Assembly: GCA_020634035.1 (NCBI GenBank)
Contig: JACKCM010000003.1
Location: 62,001-126,000, forward strand
DNA: 64,000 nt
Direction: 5' to 3'
Origin: Candidatus Obscuribacterales bacterium
GTDB lineage: Bacteria > Cyanobacteriota > Vampirovibrionia > Obscuribacterales > Obscuribacteraceae
The translations under genes and the position numbers were made by a program. This document shows positions 43,062 to 50,867 of this stretch, piece by piece. The notes below the pieces were generated by a model, which was given only the letters and a program-made list of their open reading frames with translations, was not told where the DNA came from and made no database searches. How positions within the stretch are numbered: position 1 is the stretch's first letter; each line of letters starts with the position of its first letter.

Positions 43062-44833
43062 GCTCCGGCCTCCGGAACGGAAAACCAGAATGTAGAACCG
43101 GTGGCACCATCACTGATGACTCCGATGCTGCCACCATGCGCTTCTATGACATTGCGCGCACTGTATAGCCCCAGACCAGAGCCTTTGCCCTCGCTAGAAT
43201 CTATGACCCGGGGCTGAGAGAACTGCTCGAAGAGTTGCTGCTGCTGAATTGGAGAAAGTCCCGGTCCCTGATCGGAAACCTCGAAGCGAACTGTTTTGTC
43301 TTTGCCGGAAGCGACCTTAATTGAAATAACTCCGGACGGTGGCGAGACCTTAATAGCATTAGAGAGGAAGTTCATCAGCACTCGCTCGATTTGATTTTTG
43401 TCTCCGAGCATGGCAAGGTCTTCGACTGACGTCTCAAGCTCGATTTCATTGCGCTTGAACAGTTCCTCAAGAGTAGACCGACAAGATTCTACAATGCTCG
43501 CGGCGCTTACCGCTTCTCTTTTCATAGCGAAATCAACAGCTTTTGAAGCCATGGTATCGGTGAGATTGTCGAGCAAGGGCAAAAGGCGACCGAGGTTATT
43601 GCTTAATGAAATGACTTTCGAATTATTTTGAGAACTGCCTCCTTCTATCGATTTAACGATGCTGTGAGCTTCTTCAAGCTTGCGCCTCAGATCCCGGGCA
43701 AGAATTGTCCGCAGCCCACGTCCCAGCCTCTCGGTCTGCTTCTCGTACTCGTTATCATGAATACAGCAGAAATACAGTTCGTCTAAAGCCGACCAGCTAA
43801 CAGAAAAGACAACATCGATAACACCACCACCGGCAGTGAGCATCGCCGATTCGAAAGAGCCACTGCCGCTACTGGCACGGAATTCTCGCAGCTGTTTCAG
43901 CACCCAATCTTGTTCCTCTTCCGGCACAAGTTTCAGCAAACTAGAATTTAACAAGCTATTATTTAGCCTGAAGCCGAATAATGTTTCGAGCGCAGCATTC
44001 GCGCTCACAAAATTGAAATCTCTATCGAGGGTGCAGATAACATCGGCTGTATTCTGAAAGATAGCCTGTTCGACCCTTCTGTTACTCTCCAGCTCGACAG
44101 CCATAGCGTCGAAAGCGGCACTCAAATCACCAATTTCATTATCGGCATGATGAATCGGCGCAAGCTTGCCACCGGCCGCCAACACAGATGAGCGTTCCGC
44201 CAGCTTCTTAAGGGGTATCGCCACAAGCAGATGAAAAGCCAGCATCCCCGCCAGTGCGACAAAGAGGCTGGCACCAAATCCAAGCCACAATACTTTGTGA
44301 ATGAGCTGACGGACCTTCTCGTCGCTTTTCATCAGCTCTTTTCGCCGAGAGGCAAGGTCCTTGAGAATCATTGAACCGGAGTCGTCGACCTTGCTGACCA
44401 CCTCTTTCAAATCCATAAGGGACTGTTTCCCGGCGCTCTCGTCCTTTCTAGAGCCCATTACAGTATCGGTCAAACGAAACTGTTCCTCGACATTCTTACA
44501 AAAAACAAGCGCACCACCCTGGTATTCATTGTGCTTGGCAGTCACCTGTCGTAGAGATTCGAGCCTCGGTCCAACCAGCTTCTTCTCTTCAGCAAACTCT
44601 TTTCGGCAGTCCTGGTCATCATTAACTACAGCGTTGACGGTTTGGAACACGCTGCGAATCGAAGACACCAGCACCGGTGCCATTTTCGATATCACTTCTA
44701 TGACCGCCGACTCGTTCTGACGTTCTTGCTCCGCCAGGTTGAGCATCAGGGCACAGGCGGAGAACAGAGCCAGTTCGAAGATCAGTGGAATGGCCACGAT
44801 CACTAGAAGTTTTCTGGTAAGGCGATGCTTCAT
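43058..44833 (-). CDS. sensor kinase with complete ATPase domain but Arg in place of the phospho-acceptor His
   Basis: A 591-residue membrane sensor with the same plan as its neighbour: TM1 with P-x-FEL (about 10-34), periplasmic region, TM2 (about 181-205), HAMP and PAS (about 255-362). The segment matching the H box reads ARDLRRKL, placing Arg380 at the His position. The ATPase domain is intact: N box NFLSNAIKVSP (Asn488, Asn492), G1 DQGPGLSP, F box LFEQFSQ and G2 GKGSGLGLYSA. It should bind ATP but has no own acceptor at the usual place. First gene of the operon. Confidence 0.9.
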   Translation of the reverse strand: MKHRLTRKLLVIVAIPLIFELALFSACALMLNLAEQERQNESAVIEVISKMAPVLVSSIRSVFQTVNAVVNDDQDCRKEFAEEKKLVGPRLESLRQVTAKHNEYQGGALVFCKNVEEQFRLTDTVMGSRKDESAGKQSLMDLKEVVSKVDDSGSMILKDLASRRKELMKSDEKVRQLIHKVLWLGFGASLFVALAGMLAFHLLVAIPLKKLAERSSVLAAGGKLAPIHHADNEIGDLSAAFDAMAVELESNRRVEQAIFQNTADVICTLDRDFNFVSANAALETLFGFRLNNSLLNSSLLKLVPEEEQDWVLKQLREFRASSGSGSFESAMLTAGGGVIDVVFSVSWSALDELYFCCIHDNEYEKQTERLGRGLRTILARDLRRKLEEAHSIVKSIEGGSSQNNSKVISLSNNLGRLLPLLDNLTDTMASKAVDFAMKREAVSAASIVESCRSTLEELFKRNEIELETSVEDLAMLGDKNQIERVLMNFLSNAIKVSPPSGVISIKVASGKDKTVRFEVSDQGPGLSPIQQQQLFEQFSQPRVIDSSEGKGSGLGLYSARNVIEAHGGSIGVISDGATGSTFWFSVPEAGA

Positions 44834-44950
44834 GCCGATAAAAGGCTAATGTGCTTCCAAACTAGTTAGAAGCACATTATACCCATCCTACACTGAATCA
44901 CTTGCCTGAAGACGACCGCGCTTGCGCCCCCAGGAAGTCGGGGAAAACTG

Positions 44951-45694
44951 TTAGTTCGAGTTCTTATCCAGGGGGCGAACCTGGTCAAACTTTTGCTTAA
45001 TCCAATCTTGTTCAGCTTTTATCGAATCTTCCACACTCATGGCACCATCCGGCACTTTGAGCTTGGGAGTCTCAACATTAGTGGCTTCGGAATCCGCGTC
45101 CGCATCGCCTTGCACGCTTTCATGAGAACCTTCATGAACCTGCCTGAACTTCTCTTTTATGAACTCTTCGTCAGAGTTATTGCTCGGGGGCTTGTATTCG
45201 AGACCGTTCTCTTCCATAAGACTCTTCAGGTCTTTGATATCTTTTTGAGCTGCCTTGCCGTCGCCCTTGGGAAGCAAAGGCTGAAAACATTCATCGTTGG
45301 TGCCGCCGACATTTCCGGTATCACCTTTATCGCCGGAATCAGAGCCTGAATTATCGGTACTCGATCCGATATTTGCCGGCACATCTTTGTCACCAGGCTT
45401 CGGATTTTTGATGATGTCGGGCTTTTCGGAAGTATCACCAAAGGTTTGAGCCTTCTGAGGACCTTCCATCGAATTCCGGCCCCCCGAAACTCCATCGGAA
45501 GGCACTTGCTGCACGCTGCCCATGTCATCGCCTTCTTTAGTAATGGTCAGCCCGGGGAGAATGTCCTTTGTGCCAGTTTCTGCCTTGGAGGGCGGAGTTA
45601 AGCTATTGATACCTTCTACATAAGACTGAAACTTTCCGGCTTCTGAAACGGGGGCGGACTCTTGCACTCTGGCTGCTTCTAGATGTTCTACCAT
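44951..45694 (-). CDS. hypothetical disordered acidic protein
   Basis: A 247-residue, very hydrophilic protein rich in Asp, Glu, Gly, Ser, Pro and Lys, with no signal peptide or membrane helix. Two short similar motifs occur near the C-terminus, EEFIKEKFRQV and QDWIKQKFDQV, about 65 residues apart, which may be a repeated binding element. A single Cys lies near residue 136. No family recognised. It lies 117 bases upstream of the kinase pair operon on the same strand. Confidence 0.55.
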   Translation of the reverse strand: MVEHLEAARVQESAPVSEAGKFQSYVEGINSLTPPSKAETGTKDILPGLTITKEGDDMGSVQQVPSDGVSGGRNSMEGPQKAQTFGDTSEKPDIIKNPKPGDKDVPANIGSSTDNSGSDSGDKGDTGNVGGTNDECFQPLLPKGDGKAAQKDIKDLKSLMEENGLEYKPPSNNSDEEFIKEKFRQVHEGSHESVQGDADADSEATNVETPKLKVPDGAMSVEDSIKAEQDWIKQKFDQVRPLDKNSN

Positions 45695-45838
45695 GGGTCT
45701 ATCCTCCCTGGAATAGTAACTGGGTTTCTAATTGCTCTCGGGCTCTGTCTCTTACCGGGAACGAGTTTGAATTTATTGGCGAGGCGTGACTTTCGCGTGA
45801 CGTAAAAAATCCAGGGCAATTGCCTGGCAGTGACCAAT

Positions 45839-46570
45839 CTATAAGTAGAAGTGTTTGGTCAACCAGATCGAGCTGCAGTTTGAGAGACAGGCATCGCTCA
45901 CGACAAATCGGCAGGGGAAAAACTGAGAAGGATCAAGTTCTCGCCATTTGTCTCCATATGGTCCCTGGGCGCCACGATATTCTCCCTCACTATCGAGAAA
46001 TATCTTGAACAAAAGCTGATTCGCTCTGACTTCCTCGAGCAATTCTTCAAGAAATCCAAGACCAGCATCCGGAAATATAGCATCGTCTACATCGGCTCTG
46101 TCGGGCAGCAGTCCAATCTCCTTTAGAAATCGCACCGGCTGCCTTTCTGCCATAACAGGAGAATCTAGCACCGGATATGAATAATCTAGTAACCCATATT
46201 TCATAAAGGTGCCTTCGCTGAACTGACTTTCAACAGGACCGATTTTGATACCATACTGCTCAATCATCGCACCGACCTCGGCAGCAGCCGATTCTATCGA
46301 CGAGACTTCGATCTTCTTCCCGATCAAGTCATCAAAGCTTTGATAGCGCAGTCCGCGCACCAGCTCTTTTATGGTCGACAACCCAGGCACAGCCTCTGGC
46401 GGCAGACCGAGATTTGGTGTGGGCTCTCTGGTCAGATCTATGGTCAATTTGAAATTCACCCCATCGCCTGAAGTTCCGAGATCCTTCTTCATTATGAGTT
46501 CTCGTGGCGGCTTGCCAGAGATCATTGACTCCAGTTTTCGAAGTAGATTTTGCCACCATCCAATAGCCAT
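45839..46570 (-). CDS. hypothetical protein
   Basis: A 243-residue soluble protein with no recognised domain. It begins MAIGWWQNLLRKLESMIS (amphipathic helix), has a Pro-rich mid part, and ends with a Cys-containing segment (FFPCRFVVSDACLSNCSS). The base composition and codon use around it look more relaxed and AT-richer than in the housekeeping genes. It belongs to a run of three minus-strand orphans that precede the toxin-antitoxin patch. Confidence 0.55.
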   Translation of the reverse strand: MAIGWWQNLLRKLESMISGKPPRELIMKKDLGTSGDGVNFKLTIDLTREPTPNLGLPPEAVPGLSTIKELVRGLRYQSFDDLIGKKIEVSSIESAAAEVGAMIEQYGIKIGPVESQFSEGTFMKYGLLDYSYPVLDSPVMAERQPVRFLKEIGLLPDRADVDDAIFPDAGLGFLEELLEEVRANQLLFKIFLDSEGEYRGAQGPYGDKWRELDPSQFFPCRFVVSDACLSNCSSIWLTKHFYL

Positions 46571-46654
46571 CTTATTTCAATCAGCAGTCCCAAACGAATG
46601 CAATATCTGGTGATTCCACTAATTTGCTTCGTCGAAGACAGCTATTCTCCTAAA

Positions 46655-46984
46655 TTATGCATCGACAAAAATCTTCTCATACCAAAATGCTTCTGAATCC
46701 ATAAACCAATGCTCGTTACTGGGAGTAAGCTGCGAACGTAAAAAAGACATCGGAACATCATAACGAAAGAGAAGTCCAATCAAATCACGCAATGCTGAAT
46801 CCGAAAGAATCGAAACGGACAAATAGACAGTCAAGCCGGCAGGCAGCCCCCGCACTTCTTTGACACCCTCTATCTCTTGCAGCCACAGGAAGAAGTGATC
46901 TTCATCAAGCTGGCAATAAAAAGAAACTGGTTCAGGAATTGTTAGCGTAGATACGTGTTCAGGTTCAGTCCACATTGATCGCAC
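46655..46984 (-). CDS. small hypothetical protein
   Basis: A 109-residue acidic soluble protein (for example LDEDHFFLWLQEIEGVKEV and LRDLIGLLFRYDVPM). Its style, with aromatic residues and the phrase LTPSNEHWFMDSEAFWYEKIF near the C-terminus, recalls small immunity-like or HEAT-associated proteins, but I cannot assign a family. No clear ribosome binding site is seen before the ATG at 46984. Confidence 0.5.
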   Translation of the reverse strand: MRSMWTEPEHVSTLTIPEPVSFYCQLDEDHFFLWLQEIEGVKEVRGLPAGLTVYLSVSILSDSALRDLIGLLFRYDVPMSFLRSQLTPSNEHWFMDSEAFWYEKIFVDA

Positions 46985-47330
46985 TCCAATTCACACAAGC
47001 GAAAACCGTGTAACTTTTGGCTCTCCAGAAAAGTGGACCAGATAAAGATATAATCTTCACCAGTCCGGATGCACAAAAACAGAATTTATAGAAAGCATGC
47101 ATCGGCAGATTTTTCTTAAAACCCACCTGCTACGGCGAAAATAGTCTCAGCAGCCACAGTCATCATACCAGACAAATTGGTCCTAATAGATTGTGCTTCT
47201 TTCAAGGATTTTATCGATTGCACAAGACAGCTCTACTGGCCACTAGTGGACATTTGAAAGTCCACAAAATGAGCCCCTACTTTCAAAATTTCTCTAGTCC
47301 TCAAATCTATCGCTCGACAGTTGACCAGCA
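46985..47330. other. intergenic stretch upstream of higBA
   Basis: AT-rich DNA with no supportable gene. It contains one clear inverted repeat, GTGGAC (47246-47251) with GTCCAC (47260-47265), which has no T tract. Nothing else convincing was seen. Confidence 0.5.
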
Positions 47331-47400
47331 GTTATCAAACCGATAACATCAAAACTCGCGAAGCTGCCCGGCTTGACAAATGGTTATCAAATTGATAACC
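47331..47400 (+). promoter_or_regulatory. higBA promoter with two palindromic operators
   Basis: GGTTATCAA-A-TTGATAACC (47382-47400) is a perfect 9-bp-arm palindrome. GTTATC-N5-GATAAC (47331-47347) is a second, shorter copy. Their centres (47391 and 47339) are 52 bp apart, about five helical turns. TTGACA (47373-47378) lies just before the main palindrome, which therefore covers the spacer and -10 of the probable promoter. HigA-type antitoxins repress their own operon at such sites; binding here is inferred. Confidence 0.7.
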
Positions 47401-47413
47401 TGAAGGTGATCGA

Positions 47414-47695
47414 TTGGAAATCATCAACGAGAGCGAACTACACTCATTTGCGAAGAGACATTCAAACGCGCGCAAACCGCTGGCAAACTGGATTAACGTA
47501 ACCCATGCAGCCGCATGGAAAACATTTGCAGACGTTCGAAAGACTTTCCGAAGCGCTGATTATGTCAAGGAGCTTGTTGTCTTTGATATTGGAGGCAACA
47601 ACTTCAGGCTCATCAGCTCAATTGACTATACCTTGCAGCGCGTCTATGTCCTTGAAGTTATGACGCACTCAGAATACGATCGGTGGAAGGCATGA
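47414..47695 (+). CDS. higB: HigB-family toxin (RelE-like mRNA interferase)
   Basis: A 93-residue protein. It matches the HigB_toxin family from end to end: LANWINVTHAAAWKTFADVR, then VVFDIGGNNFRLISSIDY and the closing MTHSEYDRWKA. Members cut mRNA on the ribosome. It starts with TTG at 47414, supported by GAAGGTG (47402-47408) five bases upstream. As usual for hig modules the toxin gene comes first; its stop overlaps the antitoxin ATG (ATGA, 47692-47695). Confidence 0.92.
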   Translation: MEIINESELHSFAKRHSNARKPLANWINVTHAAAWKTFADVRKTFRSADYVKELVVFDIGGNNFRLISSIDYTLQRVYVLEVMTHSEYDRWKA

Positions 47696-48102
47696 ACACA
47701 GCAAGAGCGGACAAGGCATACATGGCACTGGTCAAAGAATTTCCCCTTGTACCTTTGCGCGACAAGGATGAATTCGAAGAAGCCGTAAAGGTAATGAAGC
47801 GACTTGCTTACCGCCGGAACAGCTTGAGTAGTAGCGAAGCAGATTATTTGACAGTACTAGGAGATTTGATCGCGCAGTATGAAAAGAGGCTGCCTCAACT
47901 TGCGGAAGAGATGACGCCGCGAGAAGCTCTAGCTTTTCTTATGGAATCAAATGGATTAGCTCAGGTAGATCTCGTCGAATATGTCGGGTATAAATCAAAT
48001 CTCTCGGCATTTCTCAGCGGTCATCGGGGGCTTAGCAAGCGCGCAGCTTGTCGGCTGGCGGAGTATTTCAAGGTATCTCCAGCATTGTTTCTGCCAAAAT
48101 GA
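47692..48102 (+). CDS. higA: HigA-family antitoxin (XRE-type helix-turn-helix)
   Basis: A 136-residue protein from the ATG at 47692, which overlaps the toxin stop. The C-terminal half is an XRE-type helix-turn-helix (MESNGLAQVDLVEYVGYKS, LSAFLSGHRGLSKRAACRLA, YFKVSPALFL). The N-terminal half (residues 15-70) is helical, as in the HigA group with a proximal helical extension. It should neutralise HigB and repress the promoter through the palindromes at 47331-47400. Confidence 0.92.
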   Translation: MNTARADKAYMALVKEFPLVPLRDKDEFEEAVKVMKRLAYRRNSLSSSEADYLTVLGDLIAQYEKRLPQLAEEMTPREALAFLMESNGLAQVDLVEYVGYKSNLSAFLSGHRGLSKRAACRLAEYFKVSPALFLPK

Positions 48103-48276
48103 TCGCTTAATTGCTATCAATAATTTCTGGCTCGTCAATCAAACTAAGTATTTCTCTAAATGCTGGCAGGTCAAATTCCGCAGAAGGAAGTTTTGATTGG
48201 TGTTGAAATTAATTCTGGCATCACAAACCCGCCGGAGCGCACAACTATAGACATCAAGTATATTCGCTAAAAGCAA

Positions 48277-49620
48277 TTACCACTCAGAACTTCGCAGTGG
48301 CCACTTCACCCAAACATGGCTCCACTTGTTCGTTTCGGTGTCGCCAAACAAATCGACAATGCAGGCACCATAAACGTACATAGCAGAATCCGAATCAATC
48401 TGCGGTGTCTTATACGGCCAATCGTTGTCTTTCATTGGCGCTCTCAGTTCCGGTGGAACCAATTTGTCGATCCACTTCCACGCAACACTGTCAGCCAGAA
48501 AAGTCTGACCAGTTAAAGAAGACTCTTTTGGATAAATGGTGGCAGCATAGGGCCGATCATCATACTCTTCTGGATCGAAGACCAGAAAAATGTCAACATC
48601 TTCCCGTTCTTCAAGTTGAACATAGCCACGTCTCTCACCTTCTGGATGCAGAAAGCGGTATTGCCCTGCAAGGTGCCAGCAGCAAATGCGAGAGACAAAC
48701 TCATCAGCCGATAAAGCAAGTTCTTCCAGAAGCACTTGCATGCCATCAATACAACGATCTTCTTCTGTAGCAGCCATCGCAGCGACAGACTCTGCTCCAG
48801 AGTCAATCAACAATCGGACGGCCTCGGGATTGGTGCTCAAAATCTCATGATCGTAAAAATCAATACCGTTGTAGTACGGCACACAAGGCTCATCTGTCGA
48901 TCGCTTTGAGATGATCTCTAAAATCCAATCCGACAAATTGACGCCGCTCTCCTCTATCTCCGCGATTGCCGCCGAATCCGTTTGCAATTGACCGAGAAAC
49001 GCACCGGCAAATCCAGGTCGCGCAATTTCCCGCTCTTTCACCGCCTGCATGACCATGCCCAGAGCAGGCAGATTGATAGCGCCATCAAGACACATAGCCC
49101 CTAATGCCGCACCAGAAGCGGCTCTCAACAAATCATTCGGATGATCGAAAAACGGCTCCAAAAAAGATTTTGCCAAGTTCCAATCTTTCTTCGGGTACAA
49201 TTCCGCCTGTATCCGTGCCGTGGCTGCAGTCACCGCAGAGATGCTGCCATTTGCTTCTGCCTGATTCACCCACTGAGAGAAAAACTCCTTTTGCTCTTCA
49301 GAAAACAAACTCCACATCGTAAATCGAATTAAACAGCGCTCCTTTTCTTGCTGCTGCAGAATGGCTTCTAAAACAGGTTGCAAGCGTCGCGCCGCAGTAG
49401 CAGCGTTAAAATCGCCCTGGTCAAAGTGTTGATTGTTCTCCGACCACATGCCTTTCTGTATGCGTTCTAACGCATGCTCCTTCATCTCGTAATCGACATG
49501 ATCTAAAACAAAGATTCCATCATCGAAATAGCTCTGCCATTCTTCAGGCGTGTGAGTCTGCGACAAATCGAACTTGTCGATTCGTTCCTTCACCACAGAA
49601 AAGGTATCTTCAGCAGACAT
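48277..49620 (-). CDS. hypothetical protein with helical-repeat character
   Basis: A 447-residue soluble protein from the ATG at 49620, preceded by GAGGGG on the minus strand; the open frame extends to 49764 but that part covers the abiE operators. The middle is Ala-rich and helical (RAASGAALGAMCLDGAINLPALGMVM, AVRLLIDSGAESVAAMAATEE), recalling HEAT repeats. The C-terminal part is rich in Asp, Tyr and Trp. No family recognised. It lies between higBA and abiE, on the opposite strand to both, and may be cargo of the same accessory patch. Confidence 0.6.
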   Translation of the reverse strand: MSAEDTFSVVKERIDKFDLSQTHTPEEWQSYFDDGIFVLDHVDYEMKEHALERIQKGMWSENNQHFDQGDFNAATAARRLQPVLEAILQQQEKERCLIRFTMWSLFSEEQKEFFSQWVNQAEANGSISAVTAATARIQAELYPKKDWNLAKSFLEPFFDHPNDLLRAASGAALGAMCLDGAINLPALGMVMQAVKEREIARPGFAGAFLGQLQTDSAAIAEIEESGVNLSDWILEIISKRSTDEPCVPYYNGIDFYDHEILSTNPEAVRLLIDSGAESVAAMAATEEDRCIDGMQVLLEELALSADEFVSRICCWHLAGQYRFLHPEGERRGYVQLEEREDVDIFLVFDPEEYDDRPYAATIYPKESSLTGQTFLADSVAWKWIDKLVPPELRAPMKDNDWPYKTPQIDSDSAMYVYGACIVDLFGDTETNKWSHVWVKWPLRSSEW

Positions 49621-49707
49621 TTTCAGCCCCTCACTCAAAATATTATCGCAAGCGTGGTAGCTGTCACAAAACGCTCCTCCTCCAGCACTATTATTCGCGC
49701 CTTTAGT

Positions 49708-49784
49708 ATATTTACTGTACAGCAAATATAAATATTTTGGCGAATATCCTTGCAAATTTACCATATTTACTGTACAGTAAATAT
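49708..49784 (+). promoter_or_regulatory. duplicated palindromic operators and promoter of the abiE module
   Basis: The perfect 22-bp palindrome ATATTTACTGTACAGTAAATAT lies at 49763-49784. A second copy with one mismatch is at 49708-49729, 55 bp away centre to centre. The similarity continues past each palindrome (an AT-rich stretch ending in TGGCGAA), so about 40 bp was duplicated. TTGCAA (49750-49755), 17 bases, TACAGT (49773-49778) is a plausible promoter, with the -10 inside the palindrome. Characterised AbiEi antitoxins repress their own promoters at inverted repeats; binding here is inferred. Confidence 0.7.
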
Positions 49785-49800
49785 TATTTATCTGGCGAAC

Positions 49801-50867
49801 ATGATAAAAAGTCGACAGTACGAGCAGCAGCTAATTGATGAGTTCCTCAAGAACCTTGAGGAACTTCCAAAAGTACGAGCGAAATTGGAAGTAGAGCAGC
49901 CTCTACCAGCTGATGCGAAAATCGACTTAAAAGTAGTAGGCAAAGATGTAACCTTGCTTGTGGAAGCAAAGAGAGCGGGGTACCCGCGGGATGTGCAGCA
50001 AGCGATCTGGCAACTCCGTCGAGCAAAGGAGGCGCTGCCTTCGCACGAGGAAATCGTTCTTGTCATGATTGCGGAATACCTTTCTCCTGGAGCAAAGGCG
50101 CAATTGCGAGCAGAGCATATTGGATATTTTGAAAGTGGCGGCAGTATGTATCTGCCTGCACCAGGCGCATACTGTTATGTAGAAAACCATCAGCAAAGCC
50201 ATTTGAAAGAGCCGTTCGATCTCTGTATTCCGGCCGACGGGCTCAAGTCATCCACACGCTTCTTGTCCATCATGAGCGGTGGTTTGGGGTTCATGAACTG
50301 GCTGAAGTAAGCATGGTGTCACCAGCCACGGTATCAGAAGTGTGTTCAGAGTTAGAACGCCAAGACTGGGTATCATTGCAAGGAAAGGGACCACGAAAGA
50401 AACGGCAACTATCCCAACCTACCGCATTGCTCGACGCATGGGCCAAAGAAGTGAAGGAGCGTCCAGCACCAACAATGGATCGCTATTACGTACCTGGAGT
50501 AAAAGCTGATGGCTTGATGCAACGAGTCGGCGAACAGTTTGGCAAAAGCAACATAGAGTACGCAGTCAGTCACGAATTCGCAGCACAGCGCTATGCGCCC
50601 TTTCTGTCCAGTATTTCGCAGATCCGACTAAGGATGATCAAATCCACTAAATCGCAAGCTGTAATTTCTGAAATAGGGGCGCGTTCGGTAGTAGAAGGAT
50701 CCAATCTCGGAATCATCGAAACCGATGCAGGCGAATTGCTGTTTCGGAATGAAATCGATACCATTTGGCTGGCAAGTCCTGTACAGGTGTATCTGGATCT
50801 GATGCACGGTGAGGGGCGTTCTATAGAGATGGCCGACCATCTGAGAAAAGAAAGGATTGGATTCTAA
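49801..50867 (+). pseudogene. AbiEi-family antitoxin/regulator, frameshifted into two frames
   Basis: Two adjacent reading frames together make one AbiEi-like protein. The first (from the ATG at 49801, stop at 50310) has a nuclease-fold-like N-terminal domain (IDLKVVGKDVTLLVEAKR). The second is open from well before its ATG at 50313; read upstream it gives SGRRAQVIHTLLVHHERW, then GVHELAEVSMVSPATVSEV, a complete winged helix. The frames join at a CTCT run (50221-50224): removing one CT gives FDLYSGRRAQ and an intact protein of 354 residues. So this is a 2-base insertion, a sequencing error or, less likely, programmed frameshifting. As written, the first product lacks the DNA-binding part and the second lacks half of it. 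Confidence 0.8.
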
